Positions 24,453-32,981 of a stretch of DNA of 64,000 nucleotides are shown here, in pieces. The stretch spans positions 1-64,000 of the forward strand of contig NZ_PQHZ01000037.1 of assembly GCF_003385185.1 (NCBI RefSeq). The letters run 5' to 3'. The position numbers and the translations under genes are program-made. Every line of letters begins with the position of its first letter. Position 1 is the first letter of the stretch. The notes beneath the pieces are model-generated. The model was given only the letters and a program-made list of their open reading frames with translations, was not told the DNA's origin and ran no database searches. This DNA comes from Amycolatopsis palatopharyngis. Lineage in GTDB: Bacteria > Actinomycetota > Actinomycetes > Mycobacteriales > Pseudonocardiaceae.

Positions 24453-24488
24453 GTTGTGCGCGGGAGCCGGAGACGAGGTTGTGTGCGG

Positions 24489-24971
24489 ATGGGTCAGGTC
24501 CAGCTTCCGCTGTCTCGCACTACTGTCGCCGTACCGTCCTGGCGATGGGGCAGGGGAGTCGGGGCGACGCTCGTCAGTGCCGCGATCGTTGGCGTTCCTA
24601 CGGATGTGATCGATACCGACTGGTTCACGAGGATGACTCCCGTGCGTTGGTGGGAATACCCGGCGTTGTTGCTGACGGTCGGGCTGACCGGCCTGTGGTT
24701 TGCGATCGTCGTCCAGGGCTCCGCCGGTGATCGTGGCCGCACACGTGTTCTCGGGTCCTCGCTGCTCTCCGCGCTCGCAGTCGGGTGTCCGGTCTGCAAC
24801 AAGATCGTCATCGGACTTCTCGGTGTATCAGGTGCACTGGGACTGTGGGCACCGATCCAACCGGCACTTGCGGTGGTGTCGCTGGCTGTCCTTATCGCGG
24901 CGGTGATCCTGAGATGGCGGAAGCGAACGTGCAGAACGGACACTTGCGCCGTCGAATCGGATGCCGACTGA
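24489..24971 (+). CDS. Membrane protein with a GCPVCNK motif
   Basis: A 160-residue protein from ATG 24489 with four hydrophobic segments. Between helices it has ALAVGCPVCNKIVIGLLGVSG, a CPxC motif at the start of a helix, and a Cys-rich C-terminal tail (RKRTCRTDTCAVE). Small membrane proteins with GCPxCNK occur near metal and vitamin K/thiol redox genes in actinobacteria; a thiol redox or metal-shuttling role is possible but not established. The upstream operator (24436) makes it part of the BlaI-type regulon. The exact start is uncertain because no clear ribosome-binding site is visible before 24489. Confidence 0.65.
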   Translation: MGQVQLPLSRTTVAVPSWRWGRGVGATLVSAAIVGVPTDVIDTDWFTRMTPVRWWEYPALLLTVGLTGLWFAIVVQGSAGDRGRTRVLGSSLLSALAVGCPVCNKIVIGLLGVSGALGLWAPIQPALAVVSLAVLIAAVILRWRKRTCRTDTCAVESDAD

Positions 24972-25681
24972 GCAATTGTGACAGGGTGACGAGAACCGCG
25001 GATTGCGTGTTCATCGTGATCCGTGGAACTCGGCTGACGGTCCTGTGCGGCGGCGATGGCGTCCTCGTCGGTAACGGTCTCGAATCCCGTAGCAGTTCTC
25101 CGGTGCCGTCGCCACAGGGTTCGTCGAACATACCGAGATAGGCGAACTTGTCGTGCTCCCACACATCCGTCGTGCCTTTGGTAGCAGGCGTTCCCCACGC
25201 CCGGTCGTCTGCCACAACTTCGTGGTGCGTCCAGCAGGATCACGCTGTGCAGACAGCGAAGTGTTTTGATCACGATCTGGATCGCCGTGAGCTCCGTTGC
25301 GGACGCCGGCCAGATGGCCGCGGCGAGTCTCGCGACCAACCCCGCCGGCGATCAGAGCACTTCTTCGTCTGTTTGCTGTACCTACACGAACACCTCTCGC
25401 AGGTGCTGCGTCCCCTGGCCGGCCTTGTGGGCTGGCTCGGATCGATAGCTGGCAATGGGTAGGAGGACATGCCGAAGTCGGGACCTTGGGTGTGATCCGG
25501 AGGCTGTTACCTCCTTTCCGGGCGCTGCCTTGAGGATTCGGCGCAGGACCCTGCTTCGGCAAGGGAGACCACGTGTAGTAATAAGCCTGGGCAATCGTTC
25601 GACTGTAGACGAGCACCTGCACGCCCCGACTGTCGCGTGAGCGTTACTTCTTGCCGTGTATCTCAGGCGGTCATTGACTGT
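24972..25681. other. Long stretch without an intact gene
   Basis: No complete gene is supported. On the minus strand, pieces such as VARLAAAIWPASATELTAIQ, DDRAWGTPATKGTTDVWEHD and KFAYLGMFDEPCGDGTG look protein-like but switch frame and contain stops, so this is probably a decayed gene of unknown family. The right end leads into the CsoR-like box at 25682. Confidence 0.4.
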
Positions 25682-25697
25682 ATACCCAACGGGGGCA
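25682..25697. promoter_or_regulatory. CsoR-like operator candidate before an ABC transporter operon
   Basis: ATACCCAACGGGGGCA, the reverse complement of the copZ box at 16960 with one mismatch. It lies 126 bp upstream of the solute-binding protein start. Confidence 0.6.
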
Positions 25698-25822
25698 TAG
25701 TGTTCACCTACTCGAGTGACGCGACGCGCGACTGAAACCAGGGCCCCGACCGAACACGGCGAAGCCGGCTCATCCCGTGCGATGGGCCGTCTTGTCAGCG
25801 GATTCACTGTCGAGGAGACGTC

Positions 25823-26662
25823 ATGGGAATGCCACCAGTCCAAAGGCCACTTAGAGCGGCCATCTCACTACTTCTTGTTACGGCCAGCGCAGTTCTCTCT
25901 GGTTGTTCGGGTGGGGGCACCGACAACGTGCTGCAGCGTGTTCAGGACAACGGCACACTGCGTGTCGCGCTGACCCAGGCCAACCCGCCGTGGAATTACC
26001 TGGACGATGCGGGCAAGCCCGTCGGCTATGACGTGGACGTCGCGCACGAGGTGGCTCGGCGGATAGGCGTCGAGGACGTAGAGTTCGTCGCCTCGAACTT
26101 CCAGAGCTTTATCGAAGGCGTCCGCGCCGGGCGCTTCGACATCGTGATCTCTGGTCAGACGATCACCGATGAGCGGAAGAAGCAGGTTGACTTCTCCCGT
26201 CCTTACCAGGTTAACGGTGTCTCGATCTTTGTGCCCGCCGCAGGCGGTGCAGTCAGCTCCCTGGCAGATCTGGAGGGAAAGACCGTCGCGGTGTCTGCCG
26301 GTACCACCCAGGAGAAGTTCGCCAGGGAGGAGATCCCGGGTGTGCAGGTCAAGACGTACCAGAACGCGACACTGGGCCTTACCGACCTTTCCCGCGGCAA
26401 CGCCGATGCGATGCTGGTCTCTCGCTTCCAGGGAACCTACCTTGCCAAGCAGAACCAGCTGCAGGTGAGGCCGGTCGGGAAGCTCCTGGAGAGCGAGGTC
26501 AACGCGATGTCGTTCCGCAAGGGCTCGACTGAGTTCAAGAAGGAGATCGACCAGGCGATTTCGGACATGATGGCGGACGGCACGTTGACCCGCATCTCCC
26601 AACAGTGGCTCGACCTCGACATGACGCAAGAACTGCAGGCCCTGCCCGCCGATCAGGGTTAG
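25823..26662 (+). CDS. ABC transporter solute-binding lipoprotein (polar amino acid type)
   Basis: A 279-residue exported lipoprotein: lipobox AVLSGC with Cys28, then the type II SBP fold of the GlnH/cystine family. Ligand-pocket features are visible: LRVALTQANPPWNY, GYDVDVAHEVARRIG, RFDIVISGQTITDERKKQVDFSRPY and GKTVAVSAGTTQEKF. The Arg of the amino-acid carboxylate site is not obvious (the usual SxTxxR motif is SGQTITDER here). It captures an amino acid-like ligand outside the cell for the permease and ATPase that follow 10 and 654 bp later. The operon ends with a sulfur-handling PLP enzyme, so a sulfur amino acid is a reasonable guess. A CsoR-like box upstream suggests copper control. Confidence 0.92.
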   Translation: MGMPPVQRPLRAAISLLLVTASAVLSGCSGGGTDNVLQRVQDNGTLRVALTQANPPWNYLDDAGKPVGYDVDVAHEVARRIGVEDVEFVASNFQSFIEGVRAGRFDIVISGQTITDERKKQVDFSRPYQVNGVSIFVPAAGGAVSSLADLEGKTVAVSAGTTQEKFAREEIPGVQVKTYQNATLGLTDLSRGNADAMLVSRFQGTYLAKQNQLQVRPVGKLLESEVNAMSFRKGSTEFKKEIDQAISDMMADGTLTRISQQWLDLDMTQELQALPADQG

Positions 26663-26672
26663 GAGCACCACA

Positions 26673-27320
26673 ATGGACATGTTAGTCAACTCGTTCCCCA
26701 TGGTGCTCCGCGGCTTGAGCGTCACCTTGCTGCTTGGCGTGGTGTCCTTTGTGCTGGGTTCCGTGCTTGGTGCACTGGTCGCACTAGCACGAATCTCAGA
26801 CTTTCAGATTCTCAGGGGTGCCGCGATCGCGTTCGTTTCGGTGTTTCGGGGCACCCCCCTACTGATCCAGATAATGATCATTTATTTTGGTTTGCCACAA
26901 CTTGGAGTGCAACTTACGCCGATACCGTCGGCGATTCTCGCCTTAAGCCTTTTCGGCGCGGCCTACCTGAGCGAGAACTTCCGCGGCGGAATTCTGGGAG
27001 TCGACAACGGACAGTGGGAGGCCGCATCTTCCATTGGCATGCCCTACTGGCGGACCTTCCGCAGAATAGTCTTTCCGCAGGCCATCCGAGTCGCGACTCC
27101 GGCGGTCGGCGGGCGCTTCATCGCGCTAATGAAGGATACTTCGCTTGCCTCGGTGGTCACTGTCGTGGAGCTGACCAGGGTGGCGGAAAGTATCGGCAAC
27201 TCTAATTTCCGGTACATGGAAGCGTTTCTGATGATCGGAGCAATTTACTGGATCATCAACTCGCTGCTGTCTGTGGGCCAGGGGATACTCGAGAAGCGCA
27301 TGGGAAAGGCGTACGTATGA
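26673..27320 (+). CDS. Polar amino acid ABC transporter permease
   Basis: A 215-residue inner-membrane permease of the HisM/GlnP family with five helices. The EAA loop, which contacts the ATPase, reads EAASSIGMPYWRTFRRIVFPQAIRV. The pattern FRGTPLLIQIMIIYFGLPQLGV in the second helix pair is typical. The sequence between about 26860 and 27250 is noticeably richer in A/T than its neighbours, so it may have a different origin. The stop overlaps the ATPase ATG by 4 bases. One permease gene is present, so it probably acts as a homodimer. Confidence 0.93.
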   Translation: MDMLVNSFPMVLRGLSVTLLLGVVSFVLGSVLGALVALARISDFQILRGAAIAFVSVFRGTPLLIQIMIIYFGLPQLGVQLTPIPSAILALSLFGAAYLSENFRGGILGVDNGQWEAASSIGMPYWRTFRRIVFPQAIRVATPAVGGRFIALMKDTSLASVVTVVELTRVAESIGNSNFRYMEAFLMIGAIYWIINSLLSVGQGILEKRMGKAYV

Positions 27321-28129
27321 CTACCACCACCATTGAACTCAGCGGCATTCATAAGGCTTTCGGCGACCTGGAGGTGCTGCGTGGGGTCGACCTTTCCGTC
27401 GAGCGCGGCGAGGTTGTCGTGCTCATGGGCCCGTCCGGGTCGGGTAAGACCACACTGGTGCGTTGTATGAACCTGCTCGAGGAGCCCGACGCCGGTCACG
27501 TGCGGATCTGCGACTGCGCCTTCGAGTGCGGTACACGTCGCGACCGTCGTGGACGGGCGAAGTTGATGCAACGCGCCCGGCAGCGGACCGGCATGGTGTT
27601 CCAGCAGTTCAACCTGTTCCCACACATGACAGCACTGGGCAACGTGATCGAGGGGCCGCGACAGGTGCGGAAGCTGCCCATGCCCGAAGCGGTTGCCCTC
27701 GGCGAGCGGCTGCTGGAACGGGTAGGCCTGGCGGACAAGCGCGATGTGCATCCCTCGCGACTGTCCGGTGGGCAGAAGCAGCGGGTCGCGATCGCCCGAG
27801 CGCTCGCCATGGAACCAGAAGCCGTGCTATTCGACGAACCAACCTCCGCACTTGACCCCGAGCTGCACGCCGAGGTGCTCGAAGTGATCCAGGAGCTGGC
27901 CGCCGACGGCATGACGATGGTGATCGTCACCCATGAGACACACTTTGCCCGAGAAGTCGCGAACCGGATCGTGTTCATGGACGGGGGAGTGGTGGTGGAG
28001 GAGGCCTCGCCCGAGACCTTCTTCACCCGTCCGGCAAAGGAACGAGTGCGATCGTTCCTCCGGCTGGTCGATCACTCCGGGGCGCTGGCGGACGCGCCCG
28101 CGCCCCGGGTCGGAGAGGAGGTCGTATGA
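27317..28129 (+). CDS. Polar amino acid ABC transporter ATPase
   Basis: A 270-residue nucleotide-binding subunit. Walker A is MGPSGSGKTTLVRC (about residue 36), the signature is RLSGGQKQRVAIARALAM, Walker B is AVLFDEPTSALDPE, and the switch His is in VIVTHETHFA. An unusual insertion near residues 67-90 (RICDCAFECGTRRDRRGRAK) carries three Cys and many Arg; most GlnQ-type ATPases lack it. It drives import by the permease. ATGA overlaps link it to both neighbours, and the PLP enzyme begins 4 bases before its stop. Confidence 0.93.
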   Translation: MTTTTIELSGIHKAFGDLEVLRGVDLSVERGEVVVLMGPSGSGKTTLVRCMNLLEEPDAGHVRICDCAFECGTRRDRRGRAKLMQRARQRTGMVFQQFNLFPHMTALGNVIEGPRQVRKLPMPEAVALGERLLERVGLADKRDVHPSRLSGGQKQRVAIARALAMEPEAVLFDEPTSALDPELHAEVLEVIQELAADGMTMVIVTHETHFAREVANRIVFMDGGVVVEEASPETFFTRPAKERVRSFLRLVDHSGALADAPAPRVGEEVV

Positions 28130-29343
28130 CGGTGACTGCCGTGCACACTTTCGACGTGGACCGGGCGCGGCGGGAGACCCCAGGTTGTGAGAACGTCGTC
28201 CACTTCAACAACGCCGGTGCCGCGCTGATGCCCGCGCCGGTACTGGACAGCACCGTTGCGCACCTGCGGCTCGAGGCCCGCGTCGGCGGATACGAAGCTG
28301 CCGCGGCGGCCGCAGGCCAGATTGATGCGGTCTACGGCTCGGCGGCACGCCTGCTCGGTTGCGGGTCCGACGAGGTCGCCGTGGTCGACAGCGCCACTCG
28401 CGCGTGGGACATGGCTTTCTACTCCATCCCCTTCACCCCAGGCGACCGAATTCTGACAAGTGAGGCGGAGTACGCCAGCAACTTCATCGCCTACCTGCAA
28501 CTTGCGCAGCGGCACGACCTCGCGGTGGAGGTCGTGCCGAACGACGAGTCCGGGCAGATCTCGGTGTCCAGACTGCGAGAGCTGATCGACGAGCGGGTAC
28601 GCCTCGTGTCGCTGACCCACATACCGACCAACGGCGGGTTGGTTAACCCTGCGGCAGAGGTAGGGAAGGTAGCCCGGGAAGCAGGCGTGCTCTACCTGCT
28701 TGACGCGTGCCAGTCGGCCGGTCAGTTACCGCTCGATGTCGCCGAGATCGGGTGCGACATGCTGTCGGTAACGGGACGCAAGTACCTGCGCGGGCCGCGT
28801 GGCACGGGCTTGCTCTACGTTCGTCGCGACGTGCTCGACGAACTGTCTCCGCCGATGCTGGACCTGCACGCCGCCACTTGGGTGGCACGAGACGAGTACC
28901 GGATGCGCTCAGACGCCCGACGTTTCGAGTCGTGGGAGTTCAACTACGCGGCCAAGATCGGGCTAGGCAGGGCCATCGACTACGCGCTGGACTGGGGAGT
29001 CGAGTGTATTCGCGACCGGGTGTACGCCCTGGCCGAGGAACTCCGGCGTGGACTCGCCGGGGTGTCCGGCGTGACACTGCGGGACGTGGGCGCAGAGCTC
29101 TGCGGGATCGTCACGTTCACGATAGAGGGCGTTGCGCCCGAAGATGTGAAGGCCTGGCTGGGGGTATGCGGCATCAACGTCAGTGTGTCCAGGGTGCCCT
29201 CCACAAGACTCGACATGGAGAACCGCGGGATCGATGAGCTCGTGCGCGCTTCCGTGCACTACTACAACACTGAGCGGGAGATCCAACTGCTGCTCGAAGC
29301 GGTGCGGGAAACTGGATCAGGAACGGGAAGGTCTGGCGGATGA
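28126..29343 (+). CDS. Class V aminotransferase-fold PLP enzyme (cysteine desulfurase/EgtE-like)
   Basis: A 405-residue PLP enzyme whose ATG overlaps the ATPase stop. Fold features: VVHFNNAGAALMPAPVLD at the N-terminus, the PLP phosphate/ring contacts VVDSATRAWDMAFYS and LLDACQSAGQLPLDV, and the Schiff-base lysine in SVTGRKYLRGPRGTG (about residue 218). The VGGYEAAAAA stretch resembles EgtE, the ergothioneine C-S lyase, as well as the selenocysteine lyase/CsdA group. The reaction is probably C-S bond cleavage or desulfuration, but the substrate is not shown. As last gene of an amino-acid importer operon, it would process the imported compound, plausibly a sulfur-bearing amino acid. The end overlaps the converging membrane-protein gene by 27 bases. 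Confidence 0.82.
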   Translation: MTVTAVHTFDVDRARRETPGCENVVHFNNAGAALMPAPVLDSTVAHLRLEARVGGYEAAAAAAGQIDAVYGSAARLLGCGSDEVAVVDSATRAWDMAFYSIPFTPGDRILTSEAEYASNFIAYLQLAQRHDLAVEVVPNDESGQISVSRLRELIDERVRLVSLTHIPTNGGLVNPAAEVGKVAREAGVLYLLDACQSAGQLPLDVAEIGCDMLSVTGRKYLRGPRGTGLLYVRRDVLDELSPPMLDLHAATWVARDEYRMRSDARRFESWEFNYAAKIGLGRAIDYALDWGVECIRDRVYALAEELRRGLAGVSGVTLRDVGAELCGIVTFTIEGVAPEDVKAWLGVCGINVSVSRVPSTRLDMENRGIDELVRASVHYYNTEREIQLLLEAVRETGSGTGRSGG

Positions 29344-30426
29344 CTCGGAACGTGTTCCCGATGCATTCGACGAGGAGACGAGCAAGCCCAACGCTGCAGC
29401 GGTGAACGCACTGAGGACGACGAGGCCGAGCCAAAGCGATGGGGGCCAGCGGAGCGCGTCGGCCAATGCGAGACCGACAAGCTGACCGGACCAGATCGTG
29501 GTCGCCGCCAGGGCGCCGAGGAGCGCGGGCCGTGCAGCGCCGCGGGCTGTTCGAACACGAAGGAACCTCAGCGCTACGTCCACCACCACGGCTCCGGCGG
29601 CGGCGCCGATGGCTCCGGCTACGGCGATCGGCGGGAAGTCGACCACGGCAACCGACAGCCCCGCGACGGTGGTGACGAGTAGCGTCACCCCGCCGCGAGG
29701 TAGGCCCGCGTGGCTGCGCAGCATCAGCAAGAACGGCACAGTGATCGTCACCGTTGCCACGAGATATCCGGCCAGTGCGGCGATTACCGGTAACTCCGCC
29801 GCCTGGTGCCCAGGGGAGTTCGCCGGCGTGGGTACGAAGGGTTGGACCGGCGCCGGCGTAGAAAACGGCGAGGTGTACAGCAGGAAGAAGGCGACCAGTG
29901 CCGTCGTCAACACGAGCGAGAGCACGGATGGAAATGTCCATGGCGGCGTTGGGTAGCGATCACCGGCCGGCGCCAGCACCCGCTGTGCGCGCAGTGGGCT
30001 GGTCAGGATCAGCAGGCCACCGGCGCCCAGCAGCAAGTGGCTGGGGCTGACGAGGGCGTCGACGGCGATCTCGATGCCGAATATTTCATGCCAGGCAAGG
30101 TCGGTGACGCCCCCAACTCCGAAGACAACGACGCCAAGGACCGCCGCGCGGTAGCCGTAGGGCGGCCAAGCGGTAACGGGGACGCCTGGCTGACGGTTTC
30201 CCAAGGTGAGGAATGCGATCCATCCGGCCGTCACGGTGAACCCCGAGTACAGAGCCAGGTGCCATGGCGTGAAGAAGCTTTCCAGTTCGGGAACATTGAA
30301 GTGCGCCCAGCCGTCGCTGAATACCGCACCGACCAACCAGACTCCGAGCAATGACGTCACCAGGTCCCTGCGCCATTCCTTGCCGTTGTCGTGGCCAATT
30401 CCGGAATGAGTGGCAGTGGTACCCAT
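29317..30426 (-). CDS. Multi-span membrane protein with conserved His residues
   Basis: A 369-residue protein with eight or nine hydrophobic helices and a Ser/Arg-rich end. Charged or His residues inside helices stand out: SDGWAHFNVPELESFFTPWHLALYSGF, TDLAWHEIFGIEIAVDALVSPSHLLL, and DFPPIAVAG. Buried His/Glu/Asp in this pattern suggest a metal or haem site, as in copper-membrane proteins, but I cannot assign a family. The start ATG 30426 follows a weak AG-rich region. It is on the opposite strand to the ABC/PLP operon and just downstream of the PIG-L gene (30432), with a gap of 5 bases, so it is likely the last gene of that minus-strand operon. Confidence 0.7.
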   Translation of the reverse strand: MGTTATHSGIGHDNGKEWRRDLVTSLLGVWLVGAVFSDGWAHFNVPELESFFTPWHLALYSGFTVTAGWIAFLTLGNRQPGVPVTAWPPYGYRAAVLGVVVFGVGGVTDLAWHEIFGIEIAVDALVSPSHLLLGAGGLLILTSPLRAQRVLAPAGDRYPTPPWTFPSVLSLVLTTALVAFFLLYTSPFSTPAPVQPFVPTPANSPGHQAAELPVIAALAGYLVATVTITVPFLLMLRSHAGLPRGGVTLLVTTVAGLSVAVVDFPPIAVAGAIGAAAGAVVVDVALRFLRVRTARGAARPALLGALAATTIWSGQLVGLALADALRWPPSLWLGLVVLSAFTAAALGLLVSSSNASGTRSESSARPSRS

Positions 30427-30431
30427 GTCGG

Positions 30432-31172
30432 TTACTTACTCAGCCGGTCCAGGAGAAAGGTGCCTTCGCGCCGGTAGGGCTCACCGAGTACGGCACCGCT
30501 GTGGCTGCCGAGGCCACTGGCCACTGCCAGTGACAGGAAGATCTGGCGCTCGCCGAGGCGGCCGAGTTCCTCGTCAGTGTCTCCTGGCGTCCACCCTGGT
30601 GCGACCTTCTGCAGGGTGGTGTCGGCGGCCTGGGCACGCCAGTGCTGTGCGCTGAAGGAATTCTGCTGTGCCAGCACATCGAGTGCCTGTTGTTTGACGC
30701 CAAGGACGTCGGAGATCTCGACGACGCAGTTGGGCCGCTCGGGCGTCATGTAGAAGATCGTGGGGACCTGCAGCGGATCACCTCCACCACATTCGTCGAT
30801 TCGCCAGTCGCGACTGGCGATCGCGAGGGATTCCGCGTACAGCAGTGCGATCATCCTTCGGTCGGGATCGAGATCATGTTGCGCATGCTCCGGGTCCTGC
30901 ATGATGACGACTTCGGGACGAACTGTTCGGAGTAGCCGCACGATCGGTACCTTTGCCGTCGGCGTCACCTCGATCTCCCCGATGGCCGCACCAAGGTAAG
31001 TGACGTCCTCGATCCCGATGATCTTCGCCGCTTCGGAGATCTGCGGTCTGCTGCTTTTCCGGGACAGCAGCACAGCTGCGTGCACCTCATCGCCGGCAGC
31101 GAGAGCCTTCGCCAAAGCTCCGGCGCACTCGACGATCTCCAGGCCGAAGCTCGCGAGCATCAACACCTTCAT
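30432..31172 (-). CDS. PIG-L/LmbE-family protein with an altered zinc motif
   Basis: ATG 31172 (MKVLMLASFGLEIVE) gives 246 residues. The Rossmann-like LmbE fold is recognisable: LRTVRPEVVIMQDPEHAQHDLDPDRRM (the H-x-D-H-like block), AESLAIASRDW, and a C-terminal region typical of the family (LDVLAQQNSFSAQHW, GERQIFLSLAVASG). In active members the first strand ends in AHPDDE, giving the zinc His and Asp and the catalytic Asp. Here it reads ASFGLEI, so those residues are gone. It may be an inactive binding protein, or use another site. It lies 51 bp behind the oligopeptide ABC ATPase and is probably part of that operon. Confidence 0.75.
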   Translation of the reverse strand: MKVLMLASFGLEIVECAGALAKALAAGDEVHAAVLLSRKSSRPQISEAAKIIGIEDVTYLGAAIGEIEVTPTAKVPIVRLLRTVRPEVVIMQDPEHAQHDLDPDRRMIALLYAESLAIASRDWRIDECGGGDPLQVPTIFYMTPERPNCVVEISDVLGVKQQALDVLAQQNSFSAQHWRAQAADTTLQKVAPGWTPGDTDEELGRLGERQIFLSLAVASGLGSHSGAVLGEPYRREGTFLLDRLSK

Positions 31173-31223
31173 CGCACACTCTCCTCTCGACGGACGGTGC
31201 ACACTGGAATCGCACCTGGTTGT

Positions 31224-32981
31224 TCAGTTCGCTCGCTGGCGACCGGCGTCGATCAGCGCGGCGGTATAGACGTGCTCCGGCTGTTCGGCGAGACTGCGCG
31301 GCGTCCCGGACTCGACCAGCACTCCTTCCCGAAGTACCGCCACGCGATCACAGGACTGCATGGCCTCGCCGAGGTCATGGGTGACGAAAAGTACGGCAAG
31401 GCCGCGGTCGTGGGCGAGCCGGCGCAGTGTGCTGGCGATCCCGGCGCGCGTGGAGACGTCGAGCATCGAGGTGGCCTCATCCGCGACGAGGACGATGGGG
31501 TCGGCAACCAGCGCACGAGCGATCGCAACCCGTTGCCGCTGACCACCGGACAGGGCAGCGGGCAGCCGACGGAGGAAGTCCGGATCGGTCGGCAGCCCCG
31601 CTGCCGTGAGTGCGTCAGCGACCAAGTTGCTACGCCGGGTTCGTTCCACGCCGCCAAGTTTCAGCGGCTCGTCAACCAGCGAGAACACCGGCATCGCCGG
31701 GTGTAATGACCCGTACGGATCCTGGTGCACGAACCCGATTCTGCGCTGGGCAGAGCGTAGCCGTCTTCCACGTAGTCCGGTCAGCTCGACGCCCCCGACG
31801 ATCACCGTGCCCTTCGACGGCGCGAGCAGGCCGAGTAACACCCGGCCCAGCGTGCTCTTGCCCGAGCCGCTTTCACCGACAACGCCGAGTATCTCGCCCG
31901 GGCGCAGGGCCAGGTCGACACTGCACAAGGCCTGCACCTCTCGTCGGCGGCTGCGGAAGGTGATGCTGATACCGCGTGCCTGCACAACTGGCGCGGCGAG
32001 GGCGTCAGTGACGTGCCCTCGAGGAACCGCGGGGAACTCGGGCACCGGTGCGTGCCCGACTCGTAGACAGGCCACCTCACCGTCGCGGTGCTGATTGAGC
32101 GCCGGCTCCGCGTCCTCGCACTCGGGTATCGCGATTGGGCAGCGAGCCGCGAACTGGCAGCCCTGCACTTCTGCACCCGGCGGCGGCGCGGCGCCCGGAA
32201 TGGCCGCCCATGTGGTGTCTGGTTCGACGGAGGCGGTCGCCGCGAGCAGGCCGTGCGTGTAGGGGTGGTGGCAATTCTCGCGCAACGCTTCTGCGGGCCG
32301 CTGCTCCACGATCCGCCCGCCGTACATCACGGCGACGCGGTCGGCGACGGAGAGCAAACCGGGTAGGTCGTGGGAGATCACCAACATTCCGAGGTGCTGG
32401 GTGGTACGCAGCTCGGCGAGCAGCGCCAGCAGCCGTTCCTGTGTGATCAGGTCAAGGCCGGTTGTGGGCTCATCGGCCACGAGTAGCCGCGGTTCCCCTG
32501 CGAGCGCGAGTGCGATCGCGATCCGTTGACGCATGCCACCGGAGAGCTGGTGCGGGTGGGCGCCGAGCACCGAAGGGTCGAGCTGCACCAACTTGATCAG
32601 CTCGCGAGCACGCGTCCGCGCAGCGGTGGATGACGCATGCGTGTGCAGCCGGACCGCCTCGACGAACTGGGCCTCGATGCGACGAACCGGATTGAGGCCG
32701 CCCATCGCTCCTTGTGGGACGATGCCGATCTGGCGGCCACGAAGGTTTTGCCAGTCCCGCTCGCCCCGGCCCACCAACTCGTCGTCGTCAAGGCGGACGG
32801 ACCCACTGACCCAGCTGCCGCCCGGCAGCAGACCGAGCAGAACCTTCGCGATCGTCGACTTGCCGGAACCGCTTTCTCCGACGAGCGCGAGGGCTTCACC
32901 GGCCGCGACCCGGAGGTCGACGTCGCGTACCGCGGCCACCCCGGGAACGTAACCGGCGCGCAGCGATTTGATCTCGAGCAT
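31224..32981 (-). CDS. Dual-domain oligopeptide ABC transporter ATPase
   Basis: A 585-residue protein joining two Opp-type ATPase domains, like OppD and OppF in one chain. Domain 1 (1-280) has GESGSGKSTIAKVL, LSGGMRQRIAIALAL and LLVADEPTTGLD. It ends with the Cys-rich oligopeptide motif CQFAARCPIAIPECEDAEPAL, which in some Opp/Dpp ATPases binds an Fe-S cluster. Domain 2 (310-585) has GESGSGKSTLGRVL, LSGGQRQRVAIARAL and VLVADEATSMLD, where the usual Glu-Pro is Glu-Ala. ATG 32981 overlaps the stop of the upstream permease gene. It powers import of a peptide-like solute with the permeases and lipoprotein upstream. Confidence 0.93.
   Translation of the reverse strand: MLEIKSLRAGYVPGVAAVRDVDLRVAAGEALALVGESGSGKSTIAKVLLGLLPGGSWVSGSVRLDDDELVGRGERDWQNLRGRQIGIVPQGAMGGLNPVRRIEAQFVEAVRLHTHASSTAARTRARELIKLVQLDPSVLGAHPHQLSGGMRQRIAIALALAGEPRLLVADEPTTGLDLITQERLLALLAELRTTQHLGMLVISHDLPGLLSVADRVAVMYGGRIVEQRPAEALRENCHHPYTHGLLAATASVEPDTTWAAIPGAAPPPGAEVQGCQFAARCPIAIPECEDAEPALNQHRDGEVACLRVGHAPVPEFPAVPRGHVTDALAAPVVQARGISITFRSRRREVQALCSVDLALRPGEILGVVGESGSGKSTLGRVLLGLLAPSKGTVIVGGVELTGLRGRRLRSAQRRIGFVHQDPYGSLHPAMPVFSLVDEPLKLGGVERTRRSNLVADALTAAGLPTDPDFLRRLPAALSGGQRQRVAIARALVADPIVLVADEATSMLDVSTRAGIASTLRRLAHDRGLAVLFVTHDLGEAMQSCDRVAVLREGVLVESGTPRSLAEQPEHVYTAALIDAGRQRAN

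Noticed and set aside
25576..25580. TAGTA near 25576 as another operator
   Set aside because: Seven bases upstream the sequence is GGAGA, not an arm of the palindrome; only one half is present.
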